A DNA stretch of 64,000 nucleotides from Sedimentibacter sp. MB31-C6 (GTDB lineage: Bacteria > Bacillota > Clostridia > Tissierellales > Sedimentibacteraceae): NCBI RefSeq assembly GCF_035934735.1, contig NZ_CP142396.1:2728001-2792000 (forward strand), read 5' to 3'. The translations under genes and the position numbers were made by a program. Shown in pieces: positions 17,542-26,310 of the stretch; the first letter of the stretch is position 1; each line of letters starts with the position of its first letter. The notes below the pieces were generated by a model that was not told the DNA's origin, did not search any database, and saw nothing but the letters and a program-made list of their open reading frames with translations.

Positions 17542-18114
17542 ATGAAAAAAAGGTTATATAATTTAATTTTTATTATAACAATATTATGTTCTTTAACAGG
17601 CTGCCCGGAAAATTCCGAAAACGCAGGTGTAAAACTGAATGCGGCAACAGATGTAATAAATGAAATTCTTCCCATGTATGTTGAAGCAAATAAAATTCTT
17701 AACGGCTATATTGAAACAGAAGGTAAAGTAGTAGAAGATGAGAGTGGGAAAGCATATAAAAAAGTTGTCAGCGATAAATATAAGTCGGTAGACGATATTA
17801 AAAACTTGTTAAATTCTGTGTTTGCTGCCGAGTATATAGATAAAAAATATAATAAGATTTTTGAAAGAGATTACCCTGCTTTTAAAGAGATAGAAGGACA
17901 GCTATATGTAGCGGTAATGTCGGGAATGATAAAGCCACTTTCAAGCAATCCGATAGAAGAAATCAACAATATTGAAAAAGATTCTTTTTCCGTAGTTGTA
18001 AAATTTGGCGGAGGAGAAAGTGGTCCGGAATCAAAAAGTACCTTTTATTTTATAAATCAGAATAACAAGTGGCTAATAAACAACATTGAAAATTATAATG
18101 AACCTATAAATTAA
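17542..18114 (+). CDS. lipoprotein, possibly IseA-like (DL-endopeptidase inhibitor)
   Basis: The 190-residue product has a lipobox LTGC with the lipidated Cys at residue 21. The mature part carries ILPMYVEANKILNGYIE and YKSVDDIKNLLNSVFAAEYI, which resembles the IseA inhibitor of cell-wall DL-endopeptidases. The match is from memory of the fold pattern, so the assignment is tentative. The start is ATG with GGAGGAG upstream; TTG at 17530 lies inside that site. An inhibitor next to a C39-like hydrolase would make a coherent cell-wall module. Confidence 0.6.
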   Translation: MKKRLYNLIFIITILCSLTGCPENSENAGVKLNAATDVINEILPMYVEANKILNGYIETEGKVVEDESGKAYKKVVSDKYKSVDDIKNLLNSVFAAEYIDKKYNKIFERDYPAFKEIEGQLYVAVMSGMIKPLSSNPIEEINNIEKDSFSVVVKFGGGESGPESKSTFYFINQNNKWLINNIENYNEPIN

Positions 18115-18253
18115 GGCAAAAAACATTTATTTTTAAGTTAGATTTTTCCGATTCACGTGCAGGGTATGTTTTAGGACCAGTGAAAAAGTTAAACTTTCGA
18201 CTCTGTTACTTCTGAGGTATAGCCGTGAAATACAGGGAATGGTCACAGGGGAC

Positions 18254-18286
18254 GAGGTTGCGCAAATATGCAACCTTTTTCACCCA
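18254..18286 (+). terminator. hairpin with T run after the lipoprotein gene
   Basis: AGGTTGC pairs with GCAACCT around GCAAATAT and is followed by TTTTT. The 140 bases before it hold no gene. Confidence 0.65.
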
Positions 18287-18308
18287 TAAATTTTAGTTTA
18301 TACAAATT

Positions 18309-18845
18309 TTAGATTGATTTTATTAAAATCAAAAACAAACGCAAAATTAATGAGTTAAAGAAGGTCATAAGTTCCTTAACTCCTTTTATATTTATTACTC
18401 TCTTTAAATTGTAAATTAAAAAGTGTATAAAGGACTCAGCCTTTACGCTTTCATTATCTCTAATAAGGAAGTATGTATAGCCTAATGCTCTTTTTATAGT
18501 TCCAAATGGATGTTCAACTATTTGTTGCCTAAGTTTATAAATGTCTTTGTTTTCATCCATTGTTTCACTTACTTTTTCATATATATCATTTTTTTCACTT
18601 CTTTTAATAATTCTACCATTAGCATTTGTAGTGCATTGGTCTTTTTGCAAACATTCCATACATGCAGTTTTATTTTTGTATGCGTATTCATTGGAAGTTT
18701 TTTTACTTATATTTTTTAATATTTTGTTTTCAGGACATATGTATATATCATTGTCCCTATCATATATAAAGTTATCTATTATATATTTTTTATTTCCTGT
18801 TTTGGTACTATAGGTAATATTTCAGATTCTAAACATTTTTTTAAA
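18309..18845 (-). pseudogene. IS1182-type transposase remnant, frameshifted
   Basis: The minus strand encodes the C-terminal part of a DDE transposase. It includes YDRDNDIYICPENKIL, TACMECLQKDQCTTN and RQQIVEHPFGTIKRALGY, the last with the final catalytic Glu. The last 116 codons are open from 18659, and the frame extends upstream to about 18795. There a frameshift leads to a fragment, LESEILPIVPKQE, in another frame. The first half, including the first two catalytic Asp, is absent. The element ends abruptly against the duplicated sigma promoter region at about 18855. Confidence 0.85.
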
Positions 18846-18879
18846 TCTTCATATTGTTAATGTTCAAAATTTGATTTTC

Positions 18880-18908
18880 TTGTTAATACCAAAAAAACAT
18901 TATATAAT
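18880..18908 (+). promoter_or_regulatory. duplicated sigma-A-type promoter
   Basis: TTGTTA and TATAAT with 17-base spacing are kept from the copy at 14611-14639, so the remnant may still be transcribed. Confidence 0.7.
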
Positions 18909-18982
18909 AAATATAAAGAGTTAGGCTGTACAGTAACACATGAAAGTATTTTATTTCTTAAAAACAAGGGGCAGATGGAAAT

Positions 18983-19171
18983 ATGATTCTTATGTTAATG
19001 TTAGATGAAGAAAAATGTAAAGAGCTTACTATAAATGGAAGAGAAGCCCTCTACAGTGAGAGTGACAATATTAGGATTCTTGTCTGGAATTATGATGAAA
19101 TGGCATATATCTTGACAGGAAACATCAGCGAAAGCGAGCTTGTGAAAATAGCGAAGAGTGTAAAAAAATAA
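18983..19171 (+). pseudogene. fused remnant: start of sigma gene joined to end of anti-sigma gene
   Basis: The 62-codon frame begins MILMLMLDEEKC, which corresponds to MIFMLLGDEEKG of the sigma factor at 14714. It continues as LTINGREALYSESDNIRILV, matching the last 50 residues of the anti-sigma factor at 15246. The deletion kept the frame open, so a short hybrid peptide could still be made, with the ribosome binding site in place. A function is unlikely because it lacks both DNA-binding and membrane parts. Confidence 0.85.
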
Positions 19172-19243
19172 AATTTTACAATTTTTTAACAAATTTTTAT
19201 CTGAAAAGCTGTCGGAAAATCCTCTTTAATTTTGTTATTATTA

Positions 19244-19864
19244 ATGAAAACAATCTACGATAAATCCAGGCAGAATGGTGGTAGTTTTTCAAGCAAGATA
19301 TACTTTGGTGATTTTTATGGGGACACCAACGGAGACCTGAGAGTTAAATTATATGAATATACAATCGGAAAGCAGCAGCTTATTCCGTTGCTTGAAGATG
19401 CCCAGAACCCAATGGTTTATAACGAGGAGATTGCATCTTTCAGGAAGAACAGTGAAGGTAAATTCAAAGATATCGTTTCAGTAGATAATAATTTAATATT
19501 GAAGAATACTAAGCATCTTAAACAAATTACGGCAAATGGAAACGGATTTTTTTGCATTGAAAACAATTCTACCAATGACAAAACAAAAATCACAACCTTT
19601 CAGATTACGGATATGTTAAAAAATAAGCCTGTTTTATCAACAGATTCTTCTATTGCCAATCTTGATTCCAATAGCCGGTTTGTGACATGGAGAAATTATT
19701 ACGAGGAAAAACCATATATGTACGACACCGATAAAGAACAATTATTATTGTTCAGCGATATTCCTGCGGGTATAAATAATTTTTTCTTTTCAGGTAAATT
19801 AGGATTATTGATGAATACTACTGCTGATGGCAGCAAAAGCAGGGTATTTATGTTTGTACCGTAA
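19244..19864 (+). pseudogene. 5'-truncated gene, beta-propeller-like fragment
   Basis: About 206 codons are open from an ATG that lies exactly at the end of the duplicated segment, so this start and its upstream region belong to another gene. The product has no signal peptide. It has repeated short motifs (IYFGDFYGDTNGDLRVKLYE, KPYMYDTDKEQLLLFSDIPA, SKSRVFMFVP) like the blades of an extracytoplasmic propeller. It is best read as the C-terminal part of a longer exported protein. Confidence 0.65.
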
Positions 19865-19918
19865 TGACGAAACTTGAATAAATTTGGAATCCGGATCACC
19901 CCATAGGAGGTTAAGATT

Positions 19919-20389
19919 ATGAAAAAGAAATGGACAATTTTAATTTCGCTTGTAATTCTTGTTATAGCTGTTTTGGCAGTGCAGATTCTTTCAAACTCAG
20001 GCAGCAATGACAAATCAACAATTGCGATTCCTAAAAATGCTGTTGTTTATACAGATGAAGAGTCCGTTGCCATGCTTAGAGATGAGGGACAGTATGCTAT
20101 GACTGATTTAGTCCGACAGGAAGTTTATCTGGTTGACGGAGAATTAAATGCTGATTTTTGGTTTGATGAGGGTGTAAAACAAAACCAGATTGACAGTGCG
20201 CGGAGCTTTGTCATTACCAGATTTGTGCTCAGAAGCGGAGAAGGAGCTTTCTTGGGTGCCGGACCTTATATAGATATCATAAAAAATAAAGAAATAACCT
20301 GGGAAACCGTAAGCTGCAGGATATATGCAGGAGATGAGCAGGCATCATACGAAGTCTACAATGATAAAGGTCAATTAATTAATCCGTAG
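19919..20389 (+). CDS. membrane-anchored protein of unknown function
   Basis: The 156-residue protein has an N-terminal hydrophobic helix (residues 5-25) and an extracytoplasmic domain with no motif I recognise (for example AMLRDEGQYAMTDLVRQEVY and GAFLGAGPYIDII). The start is ATG with AGGAGG upstream. It follows the truncated gene by 55 bases and may once have been in an operon with it. The composition matches the accessory genes rather than the core ones. Confidence 0.7.
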   Translation: MKKKWTILISLVILVIAVLAVQILSNSGSNDKSTIAIPKNAVVYTDEESVAMLRDEGQYAMTDLVRQEVYLVDGELNADFWFDEGVKQNQIDSARSFVITRFVLRSGEGAFLGAGPYIDIIKNKEITWETVSCRIYAGDEQASYEVYNDKGQLINP

Positions 20390-20396
20390 TACAAGA

Positions 20397-20434
20397 AAAT
20401 CCGGCTTAGCTGCGAGGCTAAGGCCGGATTTTTT
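20397..20434 (+). terminator. terminator after the 156-residue gene
   Basis: AATCCGGC and GCCGGATT pair, with an inner TTAGC/GCTAA stem and TGCGAG loop, followed by TTTTTT. Confidence 0.9.
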
Positions 20435-20479
20435 ATGCAGATATGCTATATTGAAATTAATAATATGCCGGTAATTTCA

Positions 20480-21202
20480 TTACTGTATAATAATTTGATT
20501 GTTATGCTGCAGTTCAATAATGTTAGTTGTTGTGGTAGCCTGAGATTTTTTAAAGAGACTTGTTATATTGAAGTTATCCCAAAAGTGCATTGGAACAAAT
20601 ATTCTTGGTTTAATTACTTCTATAAAATATTGTCCGCCGCAAAAATAATTTTCTTTAAGTCTTCCGTCAACAGGGAAAAAGGCAATATCAATAGCGACGT
20701 CTTTGATTAAAATGTCTTTAATTATACCTTTAAAGGCAGTTTCCATTTCCTTTTCTTCCTCGGGGGTGTCATCCGACCATTTCCACCAGTTCAGATCTCC
20801 TGCGTGAAATATTGTGTGCCCATCTATTTCTACTAAAAAGCTTACCCCTTTATCAGTGGAACCAAAGGTAGATATTTTCAGGTTGTTTATTTCCGTTATT
20901 TCATCTTTTCCTACGGTATATATGTTTTTTACTTCGGTGTAAAGCTTAATATCATTGCTTAATATATAATATGTTTCTTTTTTATAACTGCTCCATGAGA
21001 GAATCGATCTGTTAAAATGATCATGATGGCTGTGCGATGAAAAAACGTACAGATGCTTATTGCTTTTAAATATATCTTTAAGAACTTCTTTGAAATTAAA
21101 ATCATCTTCAGGCGTTCTCTTATCATCAAAATAGTCAAATATTAAAAATGAGTTTTCTGTTTCTACTACAAAACAGCTGTGATAAATATAATATGCTTTC
21201 AT
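20480..21202 (-). CDS. MBL-fold metallohydrolase
   Basis: The 240-residue protein begins with a beta-lactamase-like strand (KAYYIYHSCFVVET). It has the metal-binding SHSHHDHF near residues 56-63, IFHAGDLNWWKW near 130-142 with the next Asp, and VPMHFWDNF near 210 with a further His. It resembles the UlaG/Lactamase_B_3 type of hydrolase. Substrate is unknown. The start is ATG with CGGAG upstream. It faces the terminator of the previous gene. Confidence 0.82.
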   Translation of the reverse strand: MKAYYIYHSCFVVETENSFLIFDYFDDKRTPEDDFNFKEVLKDIFKSNKHLYVFSSHSHHDHFNRSILSWSSYKKETYYILSNDIKLYTEVKNIYTVGKDEITEINNLKISTFGSTDKGVSFLVEIDGHTIFHAGDLNWWKWSDDTPEEEKEMETAFKGIIKDILIKDVAIDIAFFPVDGRLKENYFCGGQYFIEVIKPRIFVPMHFWDNFNITSLFKKSQATTTTNIIELQHNNQIIIQ

Positions 21203-21361
21203 TTATTTTCTCCGCTATAGTTTTTACAATATAATACCATAAAAAGATATAGTTTAAAACATCTGAAAAGAGAATAAAACAATGTAAGTAGTTAAAAATA
21301 ATTTATGAGATAAGGAAAAAATATATAAAAAATAATATTAATAAAAATTTACAAAAATTAT

Positions 21362-21390
21362 TTGTAATTATTAGGTATGCATAGTATAAT
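21362..21390 (+). promoter_or_regulatory. sigma-A-type promoter of the RNA helicase gene
   Basis: TTGTAA and TATAAT are 17 bases apart, 38 bases before the start. The remaining gap back to 21203 is AT-rich with nothing else seen. Confidence 0.75.
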
Positions 21391-21428
21391 GAGAAGTTAA
21401 TAAAAATAGAACGAGGATGATAAAATTA

Positions 21429-23102
21429 ATGAGAATTGAAAATGTAAATTTGAATGACAACATTCAAAGAGCCTTAGATGAAATGGGATTTGAAGAAGGA
21501 ACCCAAATTCAAAAAGAGGCAATACCAGTAATACTAGAAGGAAAAGATATAATTGGGCAATCAAATACTGGAACCGGTAAAACTGCAGCCTTCGGAATAC
21601 CTATTTTAGAGAAAATAGACATTGATATAAGATTTCCACAAGCTTTAGTACTTTTGCCTACAAGAGAATTAGCTGTACAGGTAGCTAATGAATTCAGGAA
21701 AATTGGAAAATATATGGATGGTGTAAAAACAGTAACTGTGTACGGTGGAGCAGATATTAGAGATCAAATAAAGAAATTAAAGGCAGGAGCTCAAATAATA
21801 GTAGGAACTCCTGGTAGGGTTATAGATTTAATTGATAGACGTGTTATTAAGCTAGGTGAGTTAAAGATTACAGTATTAGATGAAGCTGATGAAATGTTAA
21901 AGATGGGCTTTAGAGAAGATATAGAACTTATATTAAGTAAGGTGGATCATACAACACAAACACTTTTATTTTCTGCGACTATTCCAAAAGATATGACTAA
22001 ATTAATTAAGAAGTTTCAGAATAATCCTGTAAATATTTCGGTTTTAAGAGAAGGAATAACAGCTAAAGAAGTAAAGCAAAGTTATTTTTTAGTAAAGCAT
22101 TCGGATAAAATAGAAGCTCTTACAAGAATTATAGAAACTTATACTCCTAAGCTGACATTGGTATTTTGTAATACAAAAAGAGCTGTAGATGAATTATATG
22201 ATACTTTAACAGTTAAGGGCTATAACTGTGATAAAATTCATGGAGATATAAAGCAGTCTCAAAGAATAGATACATTAAATAGATTTAATAATGGGTTAGT
22301 TGATATTTTAATAGCTACAGATGTTGCAGCAAGAGGTTTAGATATAAAAGAAGTTGAAGCAGTAATTAACTTTGAAGTACCGATTAAAGAAGATTATTAT
22401 GTACATCGTATAGGTAGAACAGGAAGAGCAGGAAGAGAAGGTTCATCTTTCACCCTAGCATCAGCAAAAGAAATAAAAAAAATTGAAAATATCGAAAAAT
22501 ATACAAAAAAATCTATTAGAAAAAGAAGTGTTCCTACAGTTGATAAAGTTAATGAAGTTAAGCAAGATAAATTTATCAGAGGAATAGTTGATGTTATTGA
22601 AAAAGGTGATTTAGGAGAAAATCGTGAGCTAGCAGTTAAACTTATAGAAAAAGGATATGATATAGAAACCTTAATTGCAGCTATGATTAAAAAACTTGTT
22701 AAGTTCGATAAATCAGATGATAGAGACTTAAATGATTTAATACCTGAAAGAAGAAAGTCTTTAAGAAAAGGCCAGCGAAATTTGGGTAGAACTGTTAGAT
22801 TTCATGTTAGCGTCGGGAAAAATCAAGGAATTAGACCTGGAGATATTTTAGGTGCAGTGGCTGGAGAGTGTAACATTCCAGGAACGGATATTGGTGAAAT
22901 TGAAGTTTTAAAAAATTACTCATTTTTTAATGTTGCTGAAGAGCACCGTGATCGAATTGTTAATGGCATGCAAGGTTCTCAGATAAAAGGAAAAGATGTA
23001 ATTGTTGAACTTTCAAAGGAAAAGAAATCAAAAAAATCTAGAGAAAAATATTATGATAACGATAAAAAGAACAACAGAAAAAAGCAGTTCAGAAAAAAAT
23101 AA
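21429..23102 (+). CDS. DEAD-box RNA helicase with DbpA-type RNA-binding domain
   Basis: The 557-residue protein carries all helicase motifs: SNTGTGKTAAFGIP (I), PTRELAVQ (Ia), GTPGRVIDL (Ib), DEADEM (II), FSATIP (III), ATDVAARGLDIKEV (V) and HRIGRTGRAGR (VI). A DbpA-type RNA-binding domain lies near residues 455-535 (RFHVSVGKNQGIRPGDILGA), followed by a Lys/Arg-rich tail. It unwinds RNA, probably in ribosome assembly or cold adaptation. The ATG at 21429 is preferred; another at 21417 directly abuts the GAGG site. The name deaD or cshA would suit. Confidence 0.92.
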   Translation: MRIENVNLNDNIQRALDEMGFEEGTQIQKEAIPVILEGKDIIGQSNTGTGKTAAFGIPILEKIDIDIRFPQALVLLPTRELAVQVANEFRKIGKYMDGVKTVTVYGGADIRDQIKKLKAGAQIIVGTPGRVIDLIDRRVIKLGELKITVLDEADEMLKMGFREDIELILSKVDHTTQTLLFSATIPKDMTKLIKKFQNNPVNISVLREGITAKEVKQSYFLVKHSDKIEALTRIIETYTPKLTLVFCNTKRAVDELYDTLTVKGYNCDKIHGDIKQSQRIDTLNRFNNGLVDILIATDVAARGLDIKEVEAVINFEVPIKEDYYVHRIGRTGRAGREGSSFTLASAKEIKKIENIEKYTKKSIRKRSVPTVDKVNEVKQDKFIRGIVDVIEKGDLGENRELAVKLIEKGYDIETLIAAMIKKLVKFDKSDDRDLNDLIPERRKSLRKGQRNLGRTVRFHVSVGKNQGIRPGDILGAVAGECNIPGTDIGEIEVLKNYSFFNVAEEHRDRIVNGMQGSQIKGKDVIVELSKEKKSKKSREKYYDNDKKNNRKKQFRKK

Positions 23103-23112
23103 TAAAAAGATA

Positions 23113-23142
23113 TTGACAAAGATAAGAATTGAGTAATATAAT
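23113..23142 (+). promoter_or_regulatory. sigma-A-type promoter of thrS leader
   Basis: TTGACA and TATAAT lie 18 bases apart, just upstream of the T-box leader. Confidence 0.75.
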
Positions 23143-23154
23143 ATTAAAAATAAG

Positions 23155-23385
23155 TAACTATGATGGAAACAGTAGAATAGATACAATATCTCAGAGAGGA
23201 ATGTCTTTGGCTGTGAGCATTCTGATATATGACTGTTTGAAAACTACTCCGGAGTTAAACCTGATCGTCTAACGACCTAAGGGTTTGGTATGGATGCCTT
23301 AAATCCTTTGAGAAGCAAATAAGGTGGAACCACGAATTGAAATCTCGTCCTTAAACATTAGTTTAAGAACGAGATTTTTGTGTTT
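23155..23385 (+). promoter_or_regulatory. T-box leader controlling thrS (tRNA-Thr sensing)
   Basis: The conserved T-box AAGGTGGAACCACG is at 23321-23334. A terminator follows at 23341-23381, with AATCTCGT and ACGAGATT as outer arms, then TTTTT. The TGGA of the T-box can pair with TCCA, matching the T discriminator of the tRNA-Thr at 1440-1515. ACT triplets at 23243-23248 lie where the threonine specifier is expected. Uncharged tRNA-Thr would stabilise the antiterminator and allow thrS to be read. Confidence 0.92.
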
Positions 23386-23465
23386 TTCTGAAAGATTGCG
23401 GTTAATCAACTGCAACGATTATGATTCGCATTTACATTAGAATATCAAATTATTTGGAGGCTATT

Positions 23466-25391
23466 ATGATTAAACTAACACTGCCTGATGGAAGTATCAG
23501 GGAATATGAAAGCGGTATAAAGGCTTTAGATGTAGCAAAAAGTATAAGTGAAGGATTAGGAAGAATTGTTGTTGGTGCAAGTTTTAACGGTACAACTATA
23601 GGTCTTTTAAATGAAATTAACGAAGATGGAAATATTAGATTTCTAAAGTTTGAAGATAAGGAAGGAAAGTCAGTCTTCTGGCATACTTCATCTCATATAA
23701 TGGCTCATGCTATAAAAAAAATATGGCCTGAAGCTAAATTAGCTATTGGTCCTGCAATAGAAAATGGATTTTATTATGATATTGACATGGAGCATAGACT
23801 AGTTGAAGAAGATTTTGAGAAAATTGAAGCAGAAATGAAAAAAATTGTTAAGGAAGGATTACAACTTGAAAGATTTGAACTTCCAAGGGAAGAAGCAATT
23901 AAACTTATGGAAGAAAAAAATGAATCTTATAAGGTTGAATTAATCCAAGATTTACCTGAAGATTCTATAATATCATTTTATAAACAAGGAGACTTTGTTG
24001 ATTTATGCGCAGGGCCTCACCTTGACACTACAAAAAAACCAAAAGCAATTAAATTATTAAGTATAGCTGGAGCATACTGGAGAGGAAATGAAAACAATAA
24101 GATGCTTCAAAGAATTTACGGTATTACATTTCCTAAGGCTAAAGAATTGGAAGAATATATTAATTTGTTAGAAGAAGCAAAAAAGCGTGACCATAGGAAG
24201 CTTGGTAAAGAGTTAGAACTATTTTTTATGTCTGAAGAAGGACCAGGATTTCCTTTCTTCCTACCTAAAGGTGTAGAAGTTAAAAATGAATTAATGAAAT
24301 ATTGGAGGGAAATTCATAAAAAAGCTGGTTATGTAGAAATTGAATCACCAATAATATTAAACAGACATTTATGGGAAACATCCGGTCATTGGTATAACTA
24401 TAAAGAAAATATGTATACTGTTTTAATAGATGAAGAGGATTATGCTATAAAACCTATGAATTGCCCTGGAGGAATATTAGTATATAAAAATAAAATGCAT
24501 TCTTATAAGGATTTTCCTTTAAGGTTAGCGGAAGTTGGTAGAGTTCATAGACATGAATTATCTGGAGCTTTACATGGACTAATGCGTGTAAGAGCATTTA
24601 CTCAGGATGATTCTCATATATTTATGCTTCCTGAGCAAATAAAAGATGAAATAAAAGGCGTTGCAAAACTAATTGACGAAATGTATTCAACATTTGGATT
24701 TAATTATCATGTTGAACTTTCAACAAGGCCAGAGAAGTTTATGGGAGAAATTAAGGATTGGGATATGGCTGAAGCATCTTTAAAAGCAGCATTAGAAGAA
24801 ATAAATGTAGATTTTGTAATAAATGAAGGCGATGGAGCTTTCTATGGACCTAAAATAGATTTTCATTTAACAGATTGTATAGGAAGAACATGGCAGTGTG
24901 GAACTATACAATTAGACTATCAAGAGCCACAGCGTTTTGAGCTTGAATATATTGGTGCAGATGGACAAAAACATCAACCAATAATGATTCATAGAGTTGC
25001 ATTTGGAAGCATTGAAAGATTCTTTGGTATTCTTATAGAGCAATATGCAGGTGCATTTCCTACTTGGCTTGCTCCTGTACAGGTAAAAGTATTGCCAATT
25101 TCTGATAAATTTAATGATTATGCAGAAAAAGTTAAATCAGAGTTAGAAGCAATGAATATTAGAGTTGAAATAGATGACAGAGCAGAAAAAATAGGTTATA
25201 AAATAAGAGAAGCTCAAATGGAAAAAATACCATACATGTTTATAGTAGGAGAAAAAGAAGCTGATAATAATACTGTATCAGTTAGGGAAAGACAAAAAGG
25301 TGATATTGGAACTATGGGTATTAAAGAAATTTCAGATGTTATAATAAATAAGGTTAAAATAAGAGAAAATGACTCACCTCAGTTGATATAA
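23466..25391 (+). CDS. thrS: threonyl-tRNA synthetase
   Basis: The 641-residue class II synthetase has an N-terminal TGS domain (residues 1-60), the editing-type domain with HTSSHIMAHAIKKIWP and CAGPHL, a catalytic core (MNCPGGILVY, RVHRHELSGALHGLMRVRAF, HRVAFGSIERFFGILIE) and an anticodon-binding C-terminal domain. It charges tRNA-Thr in the cytoplasm. The start is ATG with GGAGG 7 bases upstream; the longer frame from 23421 adds residues unlike the family. Control is by the T-box leader directly upstream. Confidence 0.97.
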   Translation: MIKLTLPDGSIREYESGIKALDVAKSISEGLGRIVVGASFNGTTIGLLNEINEDGNIRFLKFEDKEGKSVFWHTSSHIMAHAIKKIWPEAKLAIGPAIENGFYYDIDMEHRLVEEDFEKIEAEMKKIVKEGLQLERFELPREEAIKLMEEKNESYKVELIQDLPEDSIISFYKQGDFVDLCAGPHLDTTKKPKAIKLLSIAGAYWRGNENNKMLQRIYGITFPKAKELEEYINLLEEAKKRDHRKLGKELELFFMSEEGPGFPFFLPKGVEVKNELMKYWREIHKKAGYVEIESPIILNRHLWETSGHWYNYKENMYTVLIDEEDYAIKPMNCPGGILVYKNKMHSYKDFPLRLAEVGRVHRHELSGALHGLMRVRAFTQDDSHIFMLPEQIKDEIKGVAKLIDEMYSTFGFNYHVELSTRPEKFMGEIKDWDMAEASLKAALEEINVDFVINEGDGAFYGPKIDFHLTDCIGRTWQCGTIQLDYQEPQRFELEYIGADGQKHQPIMIHRVAFGSIERFFGILIEQYAGAFPTWLAPVQVKVLPISDKFNDYAEKVKSELEAMNIRVEIDDRAEKIGYKIREAQMEKIPYMFIVGEKEADNNTVSVRERQKGDIGTMGIKEISDVIINKVKIRENDSPQLI

Positions 25392-25415
25392 GTAAATAAT
25401 AATTAGGAGGCCATG

Positions 25416-26195
25416 ATGAGTAAAGCATATTCAGGAGATATTCAATATCATATTAATATGAAAGAAGGAGATGTGGGCAAATACGTTATTTTGCCTGGAG
25501 ACCCAAAAAGGTGTAAGAAAATTGCAGAACATTTTGATAATCCTATATTAGTTTCTGATCACAGAGAGTATGTAACATATACAGGTTATATTGACGGCGA
25601 AAAAGTAAGTGTAACATCAACAGGAATAGGTGGACCTTCTGCAGCAATAGCCTTAGAAGAACTTTCTAATATTGGAGCAGATACTTTTATACGAGTAGGA
25701 ACAAGTGGTGGAATGAAAATTGATGTTAAGGGTGGAGATATAGTGATTGCTTCAGGGGCAATTCGTATGGATGGGACAGCCAGAGAATATGCACCTGTCG
25801 AATTTCCAGCAGTAGCTAATTATGAGATAATGAATGCTTTAGTAAAAGCATCTAAAAAATTAGGTAAAAGAACTCACGTAGGAGTTGTACAGTGCAAAGA
25901 CTCTTATTATGGACAACATGAACCAGAAACAAAACCGGTAGGATATGAACTAATTAACAAATGGGATGCATGGTTAAAGTTAGGAACTTTAGTCTCAGAA
26001 ATGGAATCAGCGACATTGTTTATTGTAGGAGCATATCGGAAAGTTCGTGTTGGCTCAGTTTTAAATGTTGTTGCTAATCAGGAAAGGCGAAAATTGGGTA
26101 TGGATGATCCTATGAATCATGATACTGAAGGTGGAATAAAGGTTGCTATTGAAGCAATTAGGAATTTAATAAAAGAAGACAAGAATAAAATTTAA
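25416..26195 (+). CDS. uridine phosphorylase-like nucleoside phosphorylase
   Basis: The 259-residue protein has the phosphorylase core: [17 protein letters not shown] near the N terminus (phosphate binding), [25 protein letters not shown] and [12 protein letters not shown]. It cleaves nucleosides with phosphate and salvages bases. Uridine is the most likely substrate by resemblance to Udp, though another pyrimidine or purine nucleoside is possible. The ATG at 25416 is chosen over 25413 because it lies 5 bases from GGAGG. It follows thrS by 24 bases and may be co-transcribed. Confidence 0.85.
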   Translation: MSKAYSGDIQYHINMKEGDVGKYVILPGDPKRCKKIAEHFDNPILVSDHREYVTYTGYIDGEKVSVTSTGIGGPSAAIALEELSNIGADTFIRVGTSGGMKIDVKGGDIVIASGAIRMDGTAREYAPVEFPAVANYEIMNALVKASKKLGKRTHVGVVQCKDSYYGQHEPETKPVGYELINKWDAWLKLGTLVSEMESATLFIVGAYRKVRVGSVLNVVANQERRKLGMDDPMNHDTEGGIKVAIEAIRNLIKEDKNKI

Positions 26196-26210
26196 AATTA
26201 TGAGACTAAG

Positions 26211-26266
26211 CTGTAGGGGACGCATTTCATGCGTCCCGCGGTTTGCATGCAATGCAAACCCTACAG
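26211..26266. repeat. small palindromic MITE- or REP-like element
   Basis: CTGTAGGG and CCCTACAG form 8-base terminal inverted repeats. Inside are two hairpins, GGGACGCA/TGCGTCCC and GGTTTGCAT/ATGCAAACC, joined by GC. The whole folds as a three-way junction. The G+C content is well above the surroundings. It sits between convergent genes. Confidence 0.8.
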
Positions 26267-26283
26267 TGGATTTAGAGTTATAA

Positions 26284-26306
26284 AAAAGTCGTATTTTATA
26301 CGACTT
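26284..26306. terminator. bidirectional terminator between the phosphorylase and deacetylase genes
   Basis: AAAGTCGTA and TACGACTTT pair around TTTTA, with an A run on one side and T on the other, so it may serve both convergent genes. Confidence 0.8.
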
Positions 26307-26310
26307 TAAG

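Larger units (their letters stand above)
18857..19243 (+). repeat. collapsed second copy of the sigma/anti-sigma locus
   Basis: Bases 18857-19010 match 14597-14750 (promoter, leader and the first codons of the sigma gene). Bases 19023-19170 match 15793-15940 (the end of the anti-sigma gene). Bases 19170-19243 match 15940-16036, up to AATGA. The intervening kilobase is missing. The simplest reading is a duplication of the locus followed by an internal deletion, next to an IS remnant. Confidence 0.88.
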
